DNA of 64,000 nucleotides. It comes from 2-12-FULL-35-15 sp036386835 (GTDB lineage Bacteria; Bacteroidota; Bacteroidia; 2-12-FULL-35-15). Position 1 is the stretch's first letter. Every line of letters begins with the position of its first letter. This document shows, in pieces, positions 43,260 through 52,084 of this stretch. The stretch is taken from the NCBI GenBank assembly GCA_036386835.1, contig DASVUX010000050.1, forward strand, positions 12,087-76,086, written 5' to 3'. A model generated the notes under the pieces. It did not search any database, was not told the DNA's origin, and saw only the letters and a list, made by a program, of their open reading frames with translations. Made by a program: the position numbers and the translations under genes.

Positions 43260-45632
43260 CTATTTTTTTTTACTGACTATCTCAAACTGCCCGGTAAGCG
43301 ATTCGCCTTTTTCATCAACCAACGTAAGAATATGCTCACCTTCATCCGGGGCCAATCCGAGCTGATGGATGTTTTTTGTACTGCTGATGTATTTACCATC
43401 CAGGTGCCAGTAAATAACCGCATCGGCTTTGCGGTGAGCTACTTCAAATATTGTTTTTCCAATTGTGCCATTAAGTTCTACCGGAACATAAATTTTGCTG
43501 TATGATTTCGGATAAATCATTTCCATCGCCCCCGAGCCTTTAACTCCGCAATCTTCACGGAAAGGCGGTAACTCTTTATACCAGGAGTTCTTTGACTTGT
43601 AATACCATTCCATTGCAGGTGGCAGAAGGAACCAGGAAATATGTTTCATTTTATTTACATCCTCACACTCGCTGTCAACGCGGAATTTTTCTGAATGATC
43701 CAGATGGATCAGCCTGTGGTAAGGACAGGGCTCGGTACGTAAACCTGATCGTTGGATCCGAATAGTGTCAACATCTTCGCAAAGCTCCGAAGCCTTACTG
43801 CCGCTCCGCCTGCAGATGCCTGTTCTTTCCATCTCATCAAAAGGCATCTGGAACCAAGCTGAAGGTTTTAGCAGGCTGAAGATATCAAAGAGGATGGGAG
43901 CGGCAGTCTGAATTCCCGTTAATCCGGGCCGGCCTTCGCCATCAGCATTTCCTACCCAAACCCCTACCACATATTTTGCGGTGATACCGATGGCCCATCC
44001 GTCCCTGAAACCAAAGCTGGTCCCTGTTTTCCACGCCACTTTATTTGCGGAGGTGTATTGCCTCCAGCCTGCATCTTCATCCGGCCGGGCAACTTCCGCC
44101 ATTGCTTCAAATGTTAAATAAATAGAAGCCGCATCAAGATAATTTGTTTTGATGATCTCACTTTTTTCCTGATCGTGTAGCATATACCTGTTTGGGTGCA
44201 GATCATATTTATTATACCTGCCGCCATTCGGAATGTAATTATTCAGCGCTCTTGCCATGCTTGCATACATTCCTGTAAGGTCCCAGAGTTTTGCTTCTGA
44301 GCCGCCCAGGATTATTGATAGACCATAATGATCAGGAGGCCGGTTAAGTGTGGTCATCCCGATCCTTTTTAAATTATAGTTAAACTTTTCTATCCCGTAA
44401 TTCTGCAGCATCCTTACTGAAGGAACATTCAGGCTTCTTGCCAATGCACGTTTTGCCGGAACAGCCCCATCGAAGGTGGTATTGTAATTTTGCGGTGCAT
44501 AACCTGCGATCTGTGTCGGGATATCAGGGATCAATGTATTTGGCAGAAGTTCCCCGTCATTCAGCATACAGGCATAAAGAAATGGTTTTAGAATGCTCCC
44601 TGTACTGCGCGGGGCCGCTATAACATCAACATCGCTGTTATATTCAGGTTTTCCCGGATTCGCAGTATTTCCGGTATAAGCGAGAACATTTCCTGTGCTC
44701 ACTTCTATTACAACAGCACATGCATTGTGGATCTCATTTCCTTTAAGGATCTTATGATGGTTCTCTATAATCGTATTGACACGTTCCTGCAAATGGCCGT
44801 TTATAGTAGTAAGCACGCGTTTACCTTTGTGGCCGTCACCCGATACCCTTTGAAGCAGATGAGGTGCAAGCTGTGGAAGTACATGCGGTTTTCCCGGAAG
44901 GGGTTCCAGCTTGCCGAGTTCACACGTTTCTTTGTCTATTATTTTCGCAGTGAAGAGCCTGTCAAGTAGGCGGTTCCTTTTCGTCCTCAGCTTTTCCTGG
45001 TTTCTTCCGGGATAAATTAATCCGGGAGCATTCGGAAGTACAGCGAGTGTTGCGCTTTCTGCCCATGATAGCTTTTCAGGCCCCCGGCCGTAATATCTCC
45101 AGGAAGCCGCATCAATACCAACCACATTACTTCCAAAAGGGGCATTGGATGCATACAGTGCCAAGATCTCCTCTTTTGAACAGCGCAGTTCCAGGCGGCT
45201 TGCCAGGATTATTTCTGTGAGTTTCTCGAGATAGGTACGGGCCTTTCCCTTTCTTGAAAGCCTGATGACCTGCATTGTGATCGTGCTGCCCCCGCTGACC
45301 GTTTGGCCGGAGCGGAGATTCTGAACAAGGGCCCTGGCAAAAGCCAGGGGATTAAAGCCGGGATGATAATAAAAAGGCCTGTCCTCAAATTGAATAATGC
45401 ATTTCCTGAATTTGTCGGGTACACTGTCCCTGTAAGGAAAACGCCATTGGCCGTCCTCTGCGATCTTTGCATTCAGGAGATTCCCTTTGCTGTCTTCGAG
45501 AACAGTGCTAGTCTTGTTTGTAAACAGCGGATCAGGAAGGCAGACAAGATACCAGGTAAACAGGATGGCAGAGAGGGAAAGTAATATTCCTTTTCTGCTC
45601 CGGAAGAATGATAATATAGGTTCGATTTTCAG
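43260..45632 (-). CDS. pbpC: Penicillin-binding protein 1C (non-ATG start, probably CTG)
   Basis: 790 residues if translated from CTG at 45632. It is a bifunctional peptidoglycan glycosyltransferase/transpeptidase of the inner membrane. A membrane helix (about 15-32) is followed by a GT51 domain with catalytic Glu83 in QFEDRPFYYHPG and SGGSTITMQV. The transpeptidase domain has S346-x-x-K349 (GSILKP), the SLN motif and KTG at 535-537; a BiPBP-type C-terminal domain follows. The first ATG in frame (45275) falls after the GT51 catalytic Glu, so it cannot be the true start. No ATG, GTG or TTG exists between the in-frame stop upstream and 45275. The gene lies 10 bases after the membrane hydroxylase gene. 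Confidence 0.85.
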   Translation of the reverse strand: MKIEPILSFFRSRKGILLSLSAILFTWYLVCLPDPLFTNKTSTVLEDSKGNLLNAKIAEDGQWRFPYRDSVPDKFRKCIIQFEDRPFYYHPGFNPLAFARALVQNLRSGQTVSGGSTITMQVIRLSRKGKARTYLEKLTEIILASRLELRCSKEEILALYASNAPFGSNVVGIDAASWRYYGRGPEKLSWAESATLAVLPNAPGLIYPGRNQEKLRTKRNRLLDRLFTAKIIDKETCELGKLEPLPGKPHVLPQLAPHLLQRVSGDGHKGKRVLTTINGHLQERVNTIIENHHKILKGNEIHNACAVVIEVSTGNVLAYTGNTANPGKPEYNSDVDVIAAPRSTGSILKPFLYACMLNDGELLPNTLIPDIPTQIAGYAPQNYNTTFDGAVPAKRALARSLNVPSVRMLQNYGIEKFNYNLKRIGMTTLNRPPDHYGLSIILGGSEAKLWDLTGMYASMARALNNYIPNGGRYNKYDLHPNRYMLHDQEKSEIIKTNYLDAASIYLTFEAMAEVARPDEDAGWRQYTSANKVAWKTGTSFGFRDGWAIGITAKYVVGVWVGNADGEGRPGLTGIQTAAPILFDIFSLLKPSAWFQMPFDEMERTGICRRSGSKASELCEDVDTIRIQRSGLRTEPCPYHRLIHLDHSEKFRVDSECEDVNKMKHISWFLLPPAMEWYYKSKNSWYKELPPFREDCGVKGSGAMEMIYPKSYSKIYVPVELNGTIGKTIFEVAHRKADAVIYWHLDGKYISSTKNIHQLGLAPDEGEHILTLVDEKGESLTGQFEIVSKKK

Positions 45633-45642
45633 GATCGCTGTT

Positions 45643-46602
45643 TTATTTGCTGCTTTGCAAGCCGCTCAATTGCGCGTGTTCCATCTCTTCTCCATTTTCC
45701 TGTGGGAGAGGTTCCGTTTTTATTTCCGGCTGAAGCTCTGCACGTAATTGCTTTGAAGTTTTCTTGCTGCCATCATGGCTCCAGCCCGGCGGGCCGAAAA
45801 TATATAAGAGCTTAGCTTTTAATGGTGCAGGTTTTTTAAGATCTTTCAGGATCCCGATCCATTCATGAAATACAAGTTTTATGGGATTAAAGGTTCTGAT
45901 GTTCTCAGTGAGCCCGTAAACAACCTCATCATTTTTATCTTCCGCCTGGAAGGTTCCAAAAAGCCTGTCCCAGATAATAAAGACCATTCCCATATTCTTA
46001 TCAAGGTACCGGATATTTGAGCCATGATGCACCCTGTGATGTGAAGGGGTGGACATGAACCATTCGATGAATCCGAGATTGCCGACAGCTTTTGTATGGA
46101 TCAGGATACCATAGATCTGTGTTGCTGCATAAATGAACATGATATCTATGCCTTTAAATCCAAGTAAGGCAAGGGGGATAAAATAAATGAAACGGTAAAG
46201 TGGCTGAAAAACAGAAGACCGGAATCCTACGGTAAGATTGAATTCTTCCGATGAGTGGTGCGTTACGTGAACGGCCCAGAAGAGCCGGCAATAGTGGTCT
46301 ACGCGGTGAAGCCAGTAAAACATGAAATCCTGGGCGATTAGTAGAATGCACCAGTAGGCGAATGGATTGGAAAGCTCAGTAAACCTGAACTGGTAAAAAT
46401 AATTGAGTACAAGAAGGCAAACTCCCCTGACAAGGATGTCGAGGCTGAAATTTAAAATGGTAAGGTAAATGTTGGCAAGGGTGCCCTTGAGCGAATAATA
46501 ATTTTTATGGTGAAGATAACTGAAAAGCATTTCAGCCCCGATCACAATTGCATAGATCGGAGTGGTTATGGCTATCAGTAAGGCTTCGCGGAACTCATTC
46601 AT
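45643..46602 (-). CDS. Sterol desaturase / fatty acid hydroxylase family membrane enzyme
   Basis: 319 residues from ATG at 46602 (MNEFREALLIAITTPIY). Several membrane helices surround a di-iron histidine set: HRVDH, HVTHH and SHHRVHH, typical of the fatty acid hydroxylase superfamily. Members oxidise or desaturate lipids; the substrate here is unknown. About 60 polar residues (KKTSKQLRAEL onward) form a C-terminal tail. It is followed 10 bases later by pbpC, so an operon is likely. A -7-like TATTTTTG (46607-46614) lies immediately before the start, in the T-tract of the upstream terminator. Confidence 0.85.
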   Translation of the reverse strand: MNEFREALLIAITTPIYAIVIGAEMLFSYLHHKNYYSLKGTLANIYLTILNFSLDILVRGVCLLVLNYFYQFRFTELSNPFAYWCILLIAQDFMFYWLHRVDHYCRLFWAVHVTHHSSEEFNLTVGFRSSVFQPLYRFIYFIPLALLGFKGIDIMFIYAATQIYGILIHTKAVGNLGFIEWFMSTPSHHRVHHGSNIRYLDKNMGMVFIIWDRLFGTFQAEDKNDEVVYGLTENIRTFNPIKLVFHEWIGILKDLKKPAPLKAKLLYIFGPPGWSHDGSKKTSKQLRAELQPEIKTEPLPQENGEEMEHAQLSGLQSSK

Positions 46603-46607
46603 ATTAC

Positions 46608-46649
46608 AAAAATAAACAAAAAAAACCACCTTTCTCAGGGAGAAAGGTG
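46608..46649 (-). terminator. Terminator after the 284-residue T9SS cargo gene
   Basis: On the minus strand CCACCTTTCTC, loop CCT, GAGAAAGGTGG, a perfect 11-bp stem, then a run of T residues (complement of 46608-46624). Confidence 0.9.
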
Positions 46650-46671
46650 GCCTGTATGAAAATAATGCACT

Positions 46672-47526
46672 TTATTTAATGCTTACTCTTTTGGTATATG
46701 AGCCGGAGCTTTGTTTTACAGTCACCATGTAAATCCCTGTTTGCACATCTTCAAGTGAAACTATTGTTTCTGCTTTGCTTAAAGAAACTTTAGAAACAGT
46801 TTGTCCAAGAAGATTGGTCACTTCGATCATCCCGTCAATAGCTACATCCTGGTCAAGCTTCACCGTAACCTCTTTTCCAAAGCTGAAAATATTCACCTGG
46901 TTGTTTTTTCCTGCCTCAGCTATACCAACTGACTGCAAACCGGTAATTGAATAGGAGTTCGGGGTATTCGTATAAGCATAATCGATAACGGTGAATGATT
47001 TCGCATCAGCAGCAACGTTAAGTCTCACCCAGCCGAACAGGTCAACACCGCCAACTCTGAATTTCAATGGAAGGAATTTTCCGTTTTGTCCTGTAAAATT
47101 ACCATCGGTAATGCCAAAAAGTGGAACATTCAATGCAAGTCCGTTTGCTGTAGGAGGAACAATTGCAGCAAGCTGTGCAGAATCCACCCAGTTAAGGTTG
47201 GCATCGATGGTCATATTGATATTCATCGCGGTTGCAGCTCCGTTGATAGTATCAAGAGAATTAAATGCAGCCATTGGAAAAACACCTATAGCATCGTATG
47301 AAAAATAGCTTGCGTATAAGCCGGAGCGCTGTTCGATCTTAAAATCAATGACAGCATCATTATTCAGGTCAAGATTATAAATACCGGACACCCCAAGGGT
47401 TGCGTCAGGTGTAACATCGGTATAAACAATATTCTGGGCACCTGCTGTATTAACTGCAGCTGCCAGCGTTCCTGCCATTGCGGAATAAGATTTTAATTTT
47501 TTCTGAACAGAGGAATTGTTTTTCAT
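46672..47526 (-). CDS. T9SS cargo protein, paralog 1 of a tandem triplet
   Basis: 284 residues from ATG at 47526 (MKNNSSVQKKLKSYSAMAG). A long signal peptide ends near NTAGAQ. The conserved start of the mature chain, VYTDVTPDATLG, is followed by a calcium-loop-like DLNNDAVIDF. A beta-rich middle region has FGWVRLNVAADAKSFTVIDY, and a degenerate type A sorting domain without YPNP ends TKRVSIK. It is closely related to the next gene over its whole length and more distantly to the third. The function is unknown. Confidence 0.8.
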   Translation of the reverse strand: MKNNSSVQKKLKSYSAMAGTLAAAVNTAGAQNIVYTDVTPDATLGVSGIYNLDLNNDAVIDFKIEQRSGLYASYFSYDAIGVFPMAAFNSLDTINGAATAMNINMTIDANLNWVDSAQLAAIVPPTANGLALNVPLFGITDGNFTGQNGKFLPLKFRVGGVDLFGWVRLNVAADAKSFTVIDYAYTNTPNSYSITGLQSVGIAEAGKNNQVNIFSFGKEVTVKLDQDVAIDGMIEVTNLLGQTVSKVSLSKAETIVSLEDVQTGIYMVTVKQSSGSYTKRVSIK

Positions 47527-47547
47527 GGTTTGAGTATTATGTTTCGA

Positions 47548-47555
47548 CAAAAGTA
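47548..47555 (-). promoter_or_regulatory. Candidate -7 element of paralog 1
   Basis: Minus-strand TACTTTTG matches TAnnTTTG, 21 bases before the start codon. It lies directly after the T-tract of the preceding terminator. No convincing -33 TTG was found at 17-23 bases. Confidence 0.4.
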
Positions 47556-47556
47556 T

Positions 47557-47596
47557 ATAAAAAAAGCCATCATTTGAAAGAATCAAATGATGGCTT
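47557..47596 (-). terminator. Terminator after paralog 2
   Basis: AAGCCATCATTTGA, a five-base loop and TCAAATGATGGCTT, a perfect 14-bp stem, with a T-rich tract on the minus strand (complement of 47557-47565). Confidence 0.9.
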
Positions 47597-47612
47597 ACTT
47601 TAGAAAATCAGA

Positions 47613-48467
47613 TTAATTAATGCTGATACGCTTGGTATAAGAACCATTGCTTTGGCTTACAGTTACCATGTAGATGCCTGCACGTGCTCCACTCAGGGAA
47701 ATAAAAGTTTCATTGCTGCTGATCACCTGCGTACATACATTCTGACCTAAAAGATTTGTTACAGAAACAGTACCTTCGGCTGCTACATTCGGATCCATTT
47801 TTACAACAATATTATTATCATAGGAATAAATGCTGATGTTGTCATTTTTAGCTGCCTCGGATATCCCAACCATTGCGCCTGTAATAGAATAGGAATTAGG
47901 GACGTTGGTATACGCATAATCTTTAACTGTGAATGATTTCGAATCGGCCGCAACATCCAGTCTTACCCATCCATATAGCTTCACTCCCCCAACTTCGAAA
48001 CGCAGCGGAAGGAATTTTCCCATTGTACCGAGGAAATTGCCTCCGGATATACTAAAGGCTGGTACAACGAGTGCCAGGCCATTAGCTGTAGGAGGAGTAA
48101 TTGCAGCCATTTCTGTTGAGTCGAGCCAGTTAAGTGATGAGTCAATCTGCATGTTCACATCAAGTGCTGTAGCGGTCCCGTTGCCTCCGCTGGTGTCAAC
48201 TGCATTAGCGCCCCTTGGAAAAACACCTATGGCGTCATAAGTGAAAAAGCTGGCATAAAGCCCCGACCTTTGTACTAATTCGAAATCAACCACTGCATCA
48301 TTATTAAGATCCAGGTTATAAATACCGCCGATACCAAGAACCGAATCTGGCGTGACATCTGTATATACAACGGATTGCGCTGATACTGTATTAACAGCGG
48401 CTGCGATCGTACCAGCGAGTGCAGAATACGTTTTAAGTTTTTTCTGAATAGTAGAGGTGTTTTTCAT
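47613..48467 (-). CDS. T9SS cargo protein, paralog 2 of a tandem triplet
   Basis: 284 residues, the same length as paralog 1. MKNTSTIQKKLKTYSALAG and the signal end NTVSAQ parallel it closely, as do VYTDVTPDSVLGIGGIYN, DLNNDAVVDF, LYGWVRLDVAADSKSFTVKD and the C-terminal NLLGQNV and TKRISIN. The sorting domain again lacks a classic YPNP. It begins 11 bases after the stop of paralog 3, so the two are probably one transcript. Confidence 0.8.
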   Translation of the reverse strand: MKNTSTIQKKLKTYSALAGTIAAAVNTVSAQSVVYTDVTPDSVLGIGGIYNLDLNNDAVVDFELVQRSGLYASFFTYDAIGVFPRGANAVDTSGGNGTATALDVNMQIDSSLNWLDSTEMAAITPPTANGLALVVPAFSISGGNFLGTMGKFLPLRFEVGGVKLYGWVRLDVAADSKSFTVKDYAYTNVPNSYSITGAMVGISEAAKNDNISIYSYDNNIVVKMDPNVAAEGTVSVTNLLGQNVCTQVISSNETFISLSGARAGIYMVTVSQSNGSYTKRISIN

Positions 48468-48478
48468 AAGTGGATATT

Positions 48479-49315
48479 TTAATTGATGATTATCTTTTTT
48501 GTGTATTTGAATTTGTCATTGGAGTAACGCACGAAATAAGCACCTGCTTTCTCATTTTCCATCTGCAGGATACTTTCTTTTTCACTGACCTGTAATGTAA
48601 TAATTTCTTTCCCTGAAATGTCATATACCTGGATAAGACTGCCAGGAGCTGCATCTGGATTGGTGATATAAACAGTGCGGTTATCATTATAGATTTTTAC
48701 ATTTCCGAAACCATCATGCCTAATCCCTACTGAAGTGCTGCCGGTCATTATAGGCTGATCAGGAGCATTCATATATGCATAATCTTTTATGGTAAATTGG
48801 GTGGCAAGTGCATTTACATCCAGGCGTGCCCAACCATAATAAGTGGCACCTGACACATTAATCTTTAACCCGATATATTTATCTGTTGATCCCGGCCAGT
48901 TGCCATAGGTTGCAGTGCCAGACCAAAGACTTCCCATTGACTGGTAGGCCCCGACATTCCATTGAAGGCTTGGTTTCACGCTATCGCCTGCAGCCATGGC
49001 AAGCGGATAGATATAAGCCCCGCTTGTTGAGCCTGCGATCATGTTTGAGTTTAACGCTTCAACTTCAACCTTGTTGTAGCCCGGGGATGATGAAGAAGAG
49101 GTAGTAGCGCCCGGAGTAATGATCTGCCGGAACTGAAAGTCAAATGTTCCGTCATTGTTCAGGTCAAGATCATAGCTGGCTCCATCGGTGTTGAAAGTCT
49201 GATCAGGACTGATATCAGTATAAACAACCTGGGCATCCGCAGCATTTGCCGATGCGAAGAATGCAGCTGCATAGGCGGAATAAGATTTAAGTTTGGCAGC
49301 GTAAGTTTTTTTCAT
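48479..49315 (-). CDS. T9SS cargo protein, paralog 3 of a tandem triplet
   Basis: 278 residues from ATG at 49315 (MKKTYAAKLKSYSAYAAAF). It shares with the other two the signal region KLKSYSA, the VYTDISPDQTF start, the DLNNDGTFDF calcium-loop-like motif, YYGWARLDVNALATQFTIKD and a C-terminal domain ending YTKKIIIN. The middle is more diverged and carries a short Ser run. A well-spaced promoter (49332-49360) lies upstream. It is probably secreted; the role is unknown. Confidence 0.8.
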   Translation of the reverse strand: MKKTYAAKLKSYSAYAAAFFASANAADAQVVYTDISPDQTFNTDGASYDLDLNNDGTFDFQFRQIITPGATTSSSSSPGYNKVEVEALNSNMIAGSTSGAYIYPLAMAAGDSVKPSLQWNVGAYQSMGSLWSGTATYGNWPGSTDKYIGLKINVSGATYYGWARLDVNALATQFTIKDYAYMNAPDQPIMTGSTSVGIRHDGFGNVKIYNDNRTVYITNPDAAPGSLIQVYDISGKEIITLQVSEKESILQMENEKAGAYFVRYSNDKFKYTKKIIIN

Positions 49316-49331
49316 AGAATGTTCTGTAAAC

Positions 49332-49360
49332 CAAATATATAAAAAATACCGGATAAGCAA
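49332..49360 (-). promoter_or_regulatory. Bacteroidota-type promoter of the paralog 3-paralog 2 transcript
   Basis: Minus strand: TTG (49360-49358), 18 bases, TATATTTG (49339-49332), the same geometry as the ribosomal promoter. The start codon is 16 bases downstream. Confidence 0.65.
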
Positions 49361-49371
49361 ATATCCATTTT

Positions 49372-51909
49372 TTAAACTTTATTCCTGTACAGGTCTTTGT
49401 CAATAGCAGTGCACATCTCAGGGGTGTTAAGCTCTGCGCCTAGAAAGGATGCTATGTTTTCTGCCTGCTCTTCCGGATGCTCAATGATATCCCTGTAATT
49501 TACATACAATACATCCATGTTAGGTTGGCCTGCAAGCCAGCTTTCGGTTTTTTTGAGTTGTTTCCGGAATGTTTCAGCAAGCTGGCTGGGAAACACATTC
49601 GGATCCTTTCCAAGCATTTTCTGCTGTGATTTTAATATCTCAGACATATCCCTTTGCATGAAAAGGATCTTGTAATTATAGATCGAAGGAAGGTGAGGCA
49701 AAAGATGTGAGATTACTTTGATGGCCTTACCCTCGGCTTCATGGACCCATGAATTATCCAGTGCAAGTTTTTTTACCTGTTCGAATTCAAGATAGCCTTT
49801 AGGATTGTTTTCATCGTCCTTTCTGATGCCATCCGTAAGGGTCTGGATCCCACCCGCTTTCAACATCTGCATCATCATTGAGGTACCCGAACGCGGAAGC
49901 CCGGTTACAATTGTGATTGTACCTTTGATCTTTTCCTTGATAAACTGGCGTGAACGTTCAGCCTTTTCCGGTTGTGCGAGAGGACCATCATACAGTTTCA
50001 CGAGCCATTCATGGGCTTTTTTGAATCCCGGCATCATTGCAATACTAACTTCAAATGCCTGGGCCGCCCTCTCGTAATCTTTCATATTCATGAGGATCTC
50101 GCCCAGGTGATAATGTGCTTCAGGGAAATGATAGTTTAAACTGATCGCATTTAACACTGCATCCGCTGCAAGTTCATATTCATACTGCCGCAGATAACTC
50201 ATGCCTAATCCATGGTAGGCATATGGATTATTTATATCAATGGTTACTGCGGTTTTGAATGCTCTTTCAGCATCCGCCCATCTTCTTATTTTATTGTAAA
50301 CATTCCCTATCTGTATATGAAGGAATGGCATATGCGATATTGTCTGTTCAGCTTTCCGGAACATTTCGAGTGCCCTGCGGGGCTTGTTCTCAAACAAAAG
50401 CAATGTGCCTTCGAGAAAATCAAGGTCGGGTAATTCCTTGAGTTCTTTCTTCCGAAGATCTTCTATGAGTTCACGCAGGCCTTTAATGTTTCTTGTGATC
50501 TGAAAGCAATGTGCAAGCTTGAGCCCATACCTGGCGGCAGAAGGGTTCTCTTTATAAAGCGATTCAAGTATCGGGATTGCCAGTTCGTGCCTTCGTGAAC
50601 CTGCATAAACCTTGGCGAGGATAAAATCTGTTTCATTTTTATTTGATCTTATCCTTTCCTGCATATCAGCTTCAGGCCCTTCAACATATCCAAGTTCAAT
50701 AAGCTGCTGCATTGCCGCCTGGGCTGCCCAGGGATCCTCCTGCAGGTCCGGGGGATGCATGCCGCATTCTCCCTGGACAGTTTCCCAGCTGTCGATATAA
50801 TCAGGCTGGATATCTTCTTTAAATGCCTGGAGTAAAGGCTGGCCGTCCATATCCTTTCCGATCGGCAGTCCGAATAAAGTAAGTATTGTAGGGGTGATAT
50901 CCAGAAGTGTAGCACCAAATATTCTCTCATCCTCCAGTATATTCGGGCCTGCCATACATATAATACCGTAAGGGCTATGCTCCAGTGCCGGGGCGATTGG
51001 TTCTTTCGGGAGCTTTTTCGGGCGGAGATGGTCCGAATGAAACCCGTGGTCAGAGAGTATAATCACAGTAGTGTCATCGCCCGCAAGCTGAAGTGTGCGC
51101 TCCAGCATCATGTCCTGGAAGCGGTAAGCGCTGTTTACCACATCTTTATATAAAGCATAGTAATTGTCGGGGATGCCTTCCATCTGGGGAGGATGGAACC
51201 TCATAAAGCCATGGCAGAAATGATCTATTGTATCGAAATACACACCCATGAAATCCCATTCTTTATTTTCAAGGATCCATGTTGATGCAGCATGAAGACT
51301 GGATGCTTCCGCCAGGTGATGGGCTATCGCATGAATGGAACCGTCATTTTCCTGGTTCGCCTGTGCGGCACCGGGAACAAATGGAAGTATCATGGATGCA
51401 GTAATCTCATCCAGGCGAACGCGGAATTCCGATAATGTATCTTCAAGTTCTTTCGGATGGACAGAACCCGCCGGTACAGGCCAGGGATCCTCATTTGATT
51501 TCGGTTGTTTCTGGAACATGTTTGAAACACATACACCATTGATCGGTTCAGCGGGATGGCTTGGCCACCATCCTACCAGGTGCGTTTTGAACCCTTCCTG
51601 TGTAAGGATGTTCCATACTGCTTTTATTTTTCTTGATGTTACTGAAACAGGCCTTAGCCCTGAGGTTGCCGGGTCCGGTTCAATAAAATTCAGGATCCCG
51701 TGTTTATCTGCGGTTTTGCCGGTAGCTATGGATGTCCATAATATAGGGGAGAGCGGGGGATCGAGTGTGGCAAGGTGACCCATTGCACCTTTATTAATGA
51801 GGCTTTCAAGAGCGGGCATCAATCCCTGGTCGAGCAGGGGATTGATTACTTTCCAGTCAGCAGCATCCCAGCCGATCACCAGTACCTTTTTTGCTAGTCT
51901 TTTACTCAT
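49372..51909 (-). CDS. Fusion protein: phosphodiesterase (alkaline phosphatase superfamily)-TPR-sulfotransferase
   Basis: 845 residues from ATG at 51909 (MSKRLAKKVLVIGWDAADW). Residues 1 to about 400 are a type I phosphodiesterase-like domain with metal Asp in IGWDAADW, a predicted nucleophile Ser54 in PPLSPILW, DTIDHFCHGF and ILSDHGFHSDH. About 430-680 is a TPR array (AERAFKTAVTIDINNPYAYHG and others). About 685-845 is a sulfotransferase domain with the PAPS-binding loop VTGLPRSGTSMM and RDMSEILKSQ. No signal peptide, so probably cytosolic. The ATG overlaps the upstream small gene by eight bases, implying coupling. The substrate is unknown. Confidence 0.8.
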   Translation of the reverse strand: MSKRLAKKVLVIGWDAADWKVINPLLDQGLMPALESLINKGAMGHLATLDPPLSPILWTSIATGKTADKHGILNFIEPDPATSGLRPVSVTSRKIKAVWNILTQEGFKTHLVGWWPSHPAEPINGVCVSNMFQKQPKSNEDPWPVPAGSVHPKELEDTLSEFRVRLDEITASMILPFVPGAAQANQENDGSIHAIAHHLAEASSLHAASTWILENKEWDFMGVYFDTIDHFCHGFMRFHPPQMEGIPDNYYALYKDVVNSAYRFQDMMLERTLQLAGDDTTVIILSDHGFHSDHLRPKKLPKEPIAPALEHSPYGIICMAGPNILEDERIFGATLLDITPTILTLFGLPIGKDMDGQPLLQAFKEDIQPDYIDSWETVQGECGMHPPDLQEDPWAAQAAMQQLIELGYVEGPEADMQERIRSNKNETDFILAKVYAGSRRHELAIPILESLYKENPSAARYGLKLAHCFQITRNIKGLRELIEDLRKKELKELPDLDFLEGTLLLFENKPRRALEMFRKAEQTISHMPFLHIQIGNVYNKIRRWADAERAFKTAVTIDINNPYAYHGLGMSYLRQYEYELAADAVLNAISLNYHFPEAHYHLGEILMNMKDYERAAQAFEVSIAMMPGFKKAHEWLVKLYDGPLAQPEKAERSRQFIKEKIKGTITIVTGLPRSGTSMMMQMLKAGGIQTLTDGIRKDDENNPKGYLEFEQVKKLALDNSWVHEAEGKAIKVISHLLPHLPSIYNYKILFMQRDMSEILKSQQKMLGKDPNVFPSQLAETFRKQLKKTESWLAGQPNMDVLYVNYRDIIEHPEEQAENIASFLGAELNTPEMCTAIDKDLYRNKV

Positions 51910-52084
51910 TTGAAGCGCCCGGTTTAATGTTCGTTTTTTCTTCTTCGCGTTTTTCACGCCAGGCCCTTATGCCGGCTGCACCCAATGCCAGCAGGCCTAG
52001 TGAGCCTTGTGAAGTTATTTCGTAATTCTGAACAGGGGTATTAACCAGTTTTTTTTCGCCCCGGTTTTCTTTATCTGTGCCCAT
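51902..52084 (-). CDS. Small single-pass membrane protein overlapping the fusion gene
   Basis: 60 residues from ATG at 52084 (MGTDKENRGEKKLVNTPVQN). A TTG 48 bases upstream would add 16 residues without support. One short hydrophobic segment, GSLGLLALGAAGIRAW, is followed by a charged tail REKREEEKTNIKPG. The stop codon lies inside the start region of the phosphodiesterase-TPR-sulfotransferase gene (eight-base overlap). It may anchor or accompany that enzyme; this is inference from position only. No family was recognised. Confidence 0.55.
   Translation of the reverse strand: MGTDKENRGEKKLVNTPVQNYEITSQGSLGLLALGAAGIRAWREKREEEKTNIKPGASNE

Noticed and set aside
45209..45472. An 87-residue minus-strand frame overlapping the N-terminal part of pbpC
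   Set aside because: It lies in a different frame from the clear GT51 coding sequence, which reads straight through the region; it shows no family motif.
51335..51778. A 147-codon plus-strand frame within the phosphodiesterase fusion gene
   Set aside because: It is antisense to well-conserved catalytic domain sequence; no start signal or family resemblance.
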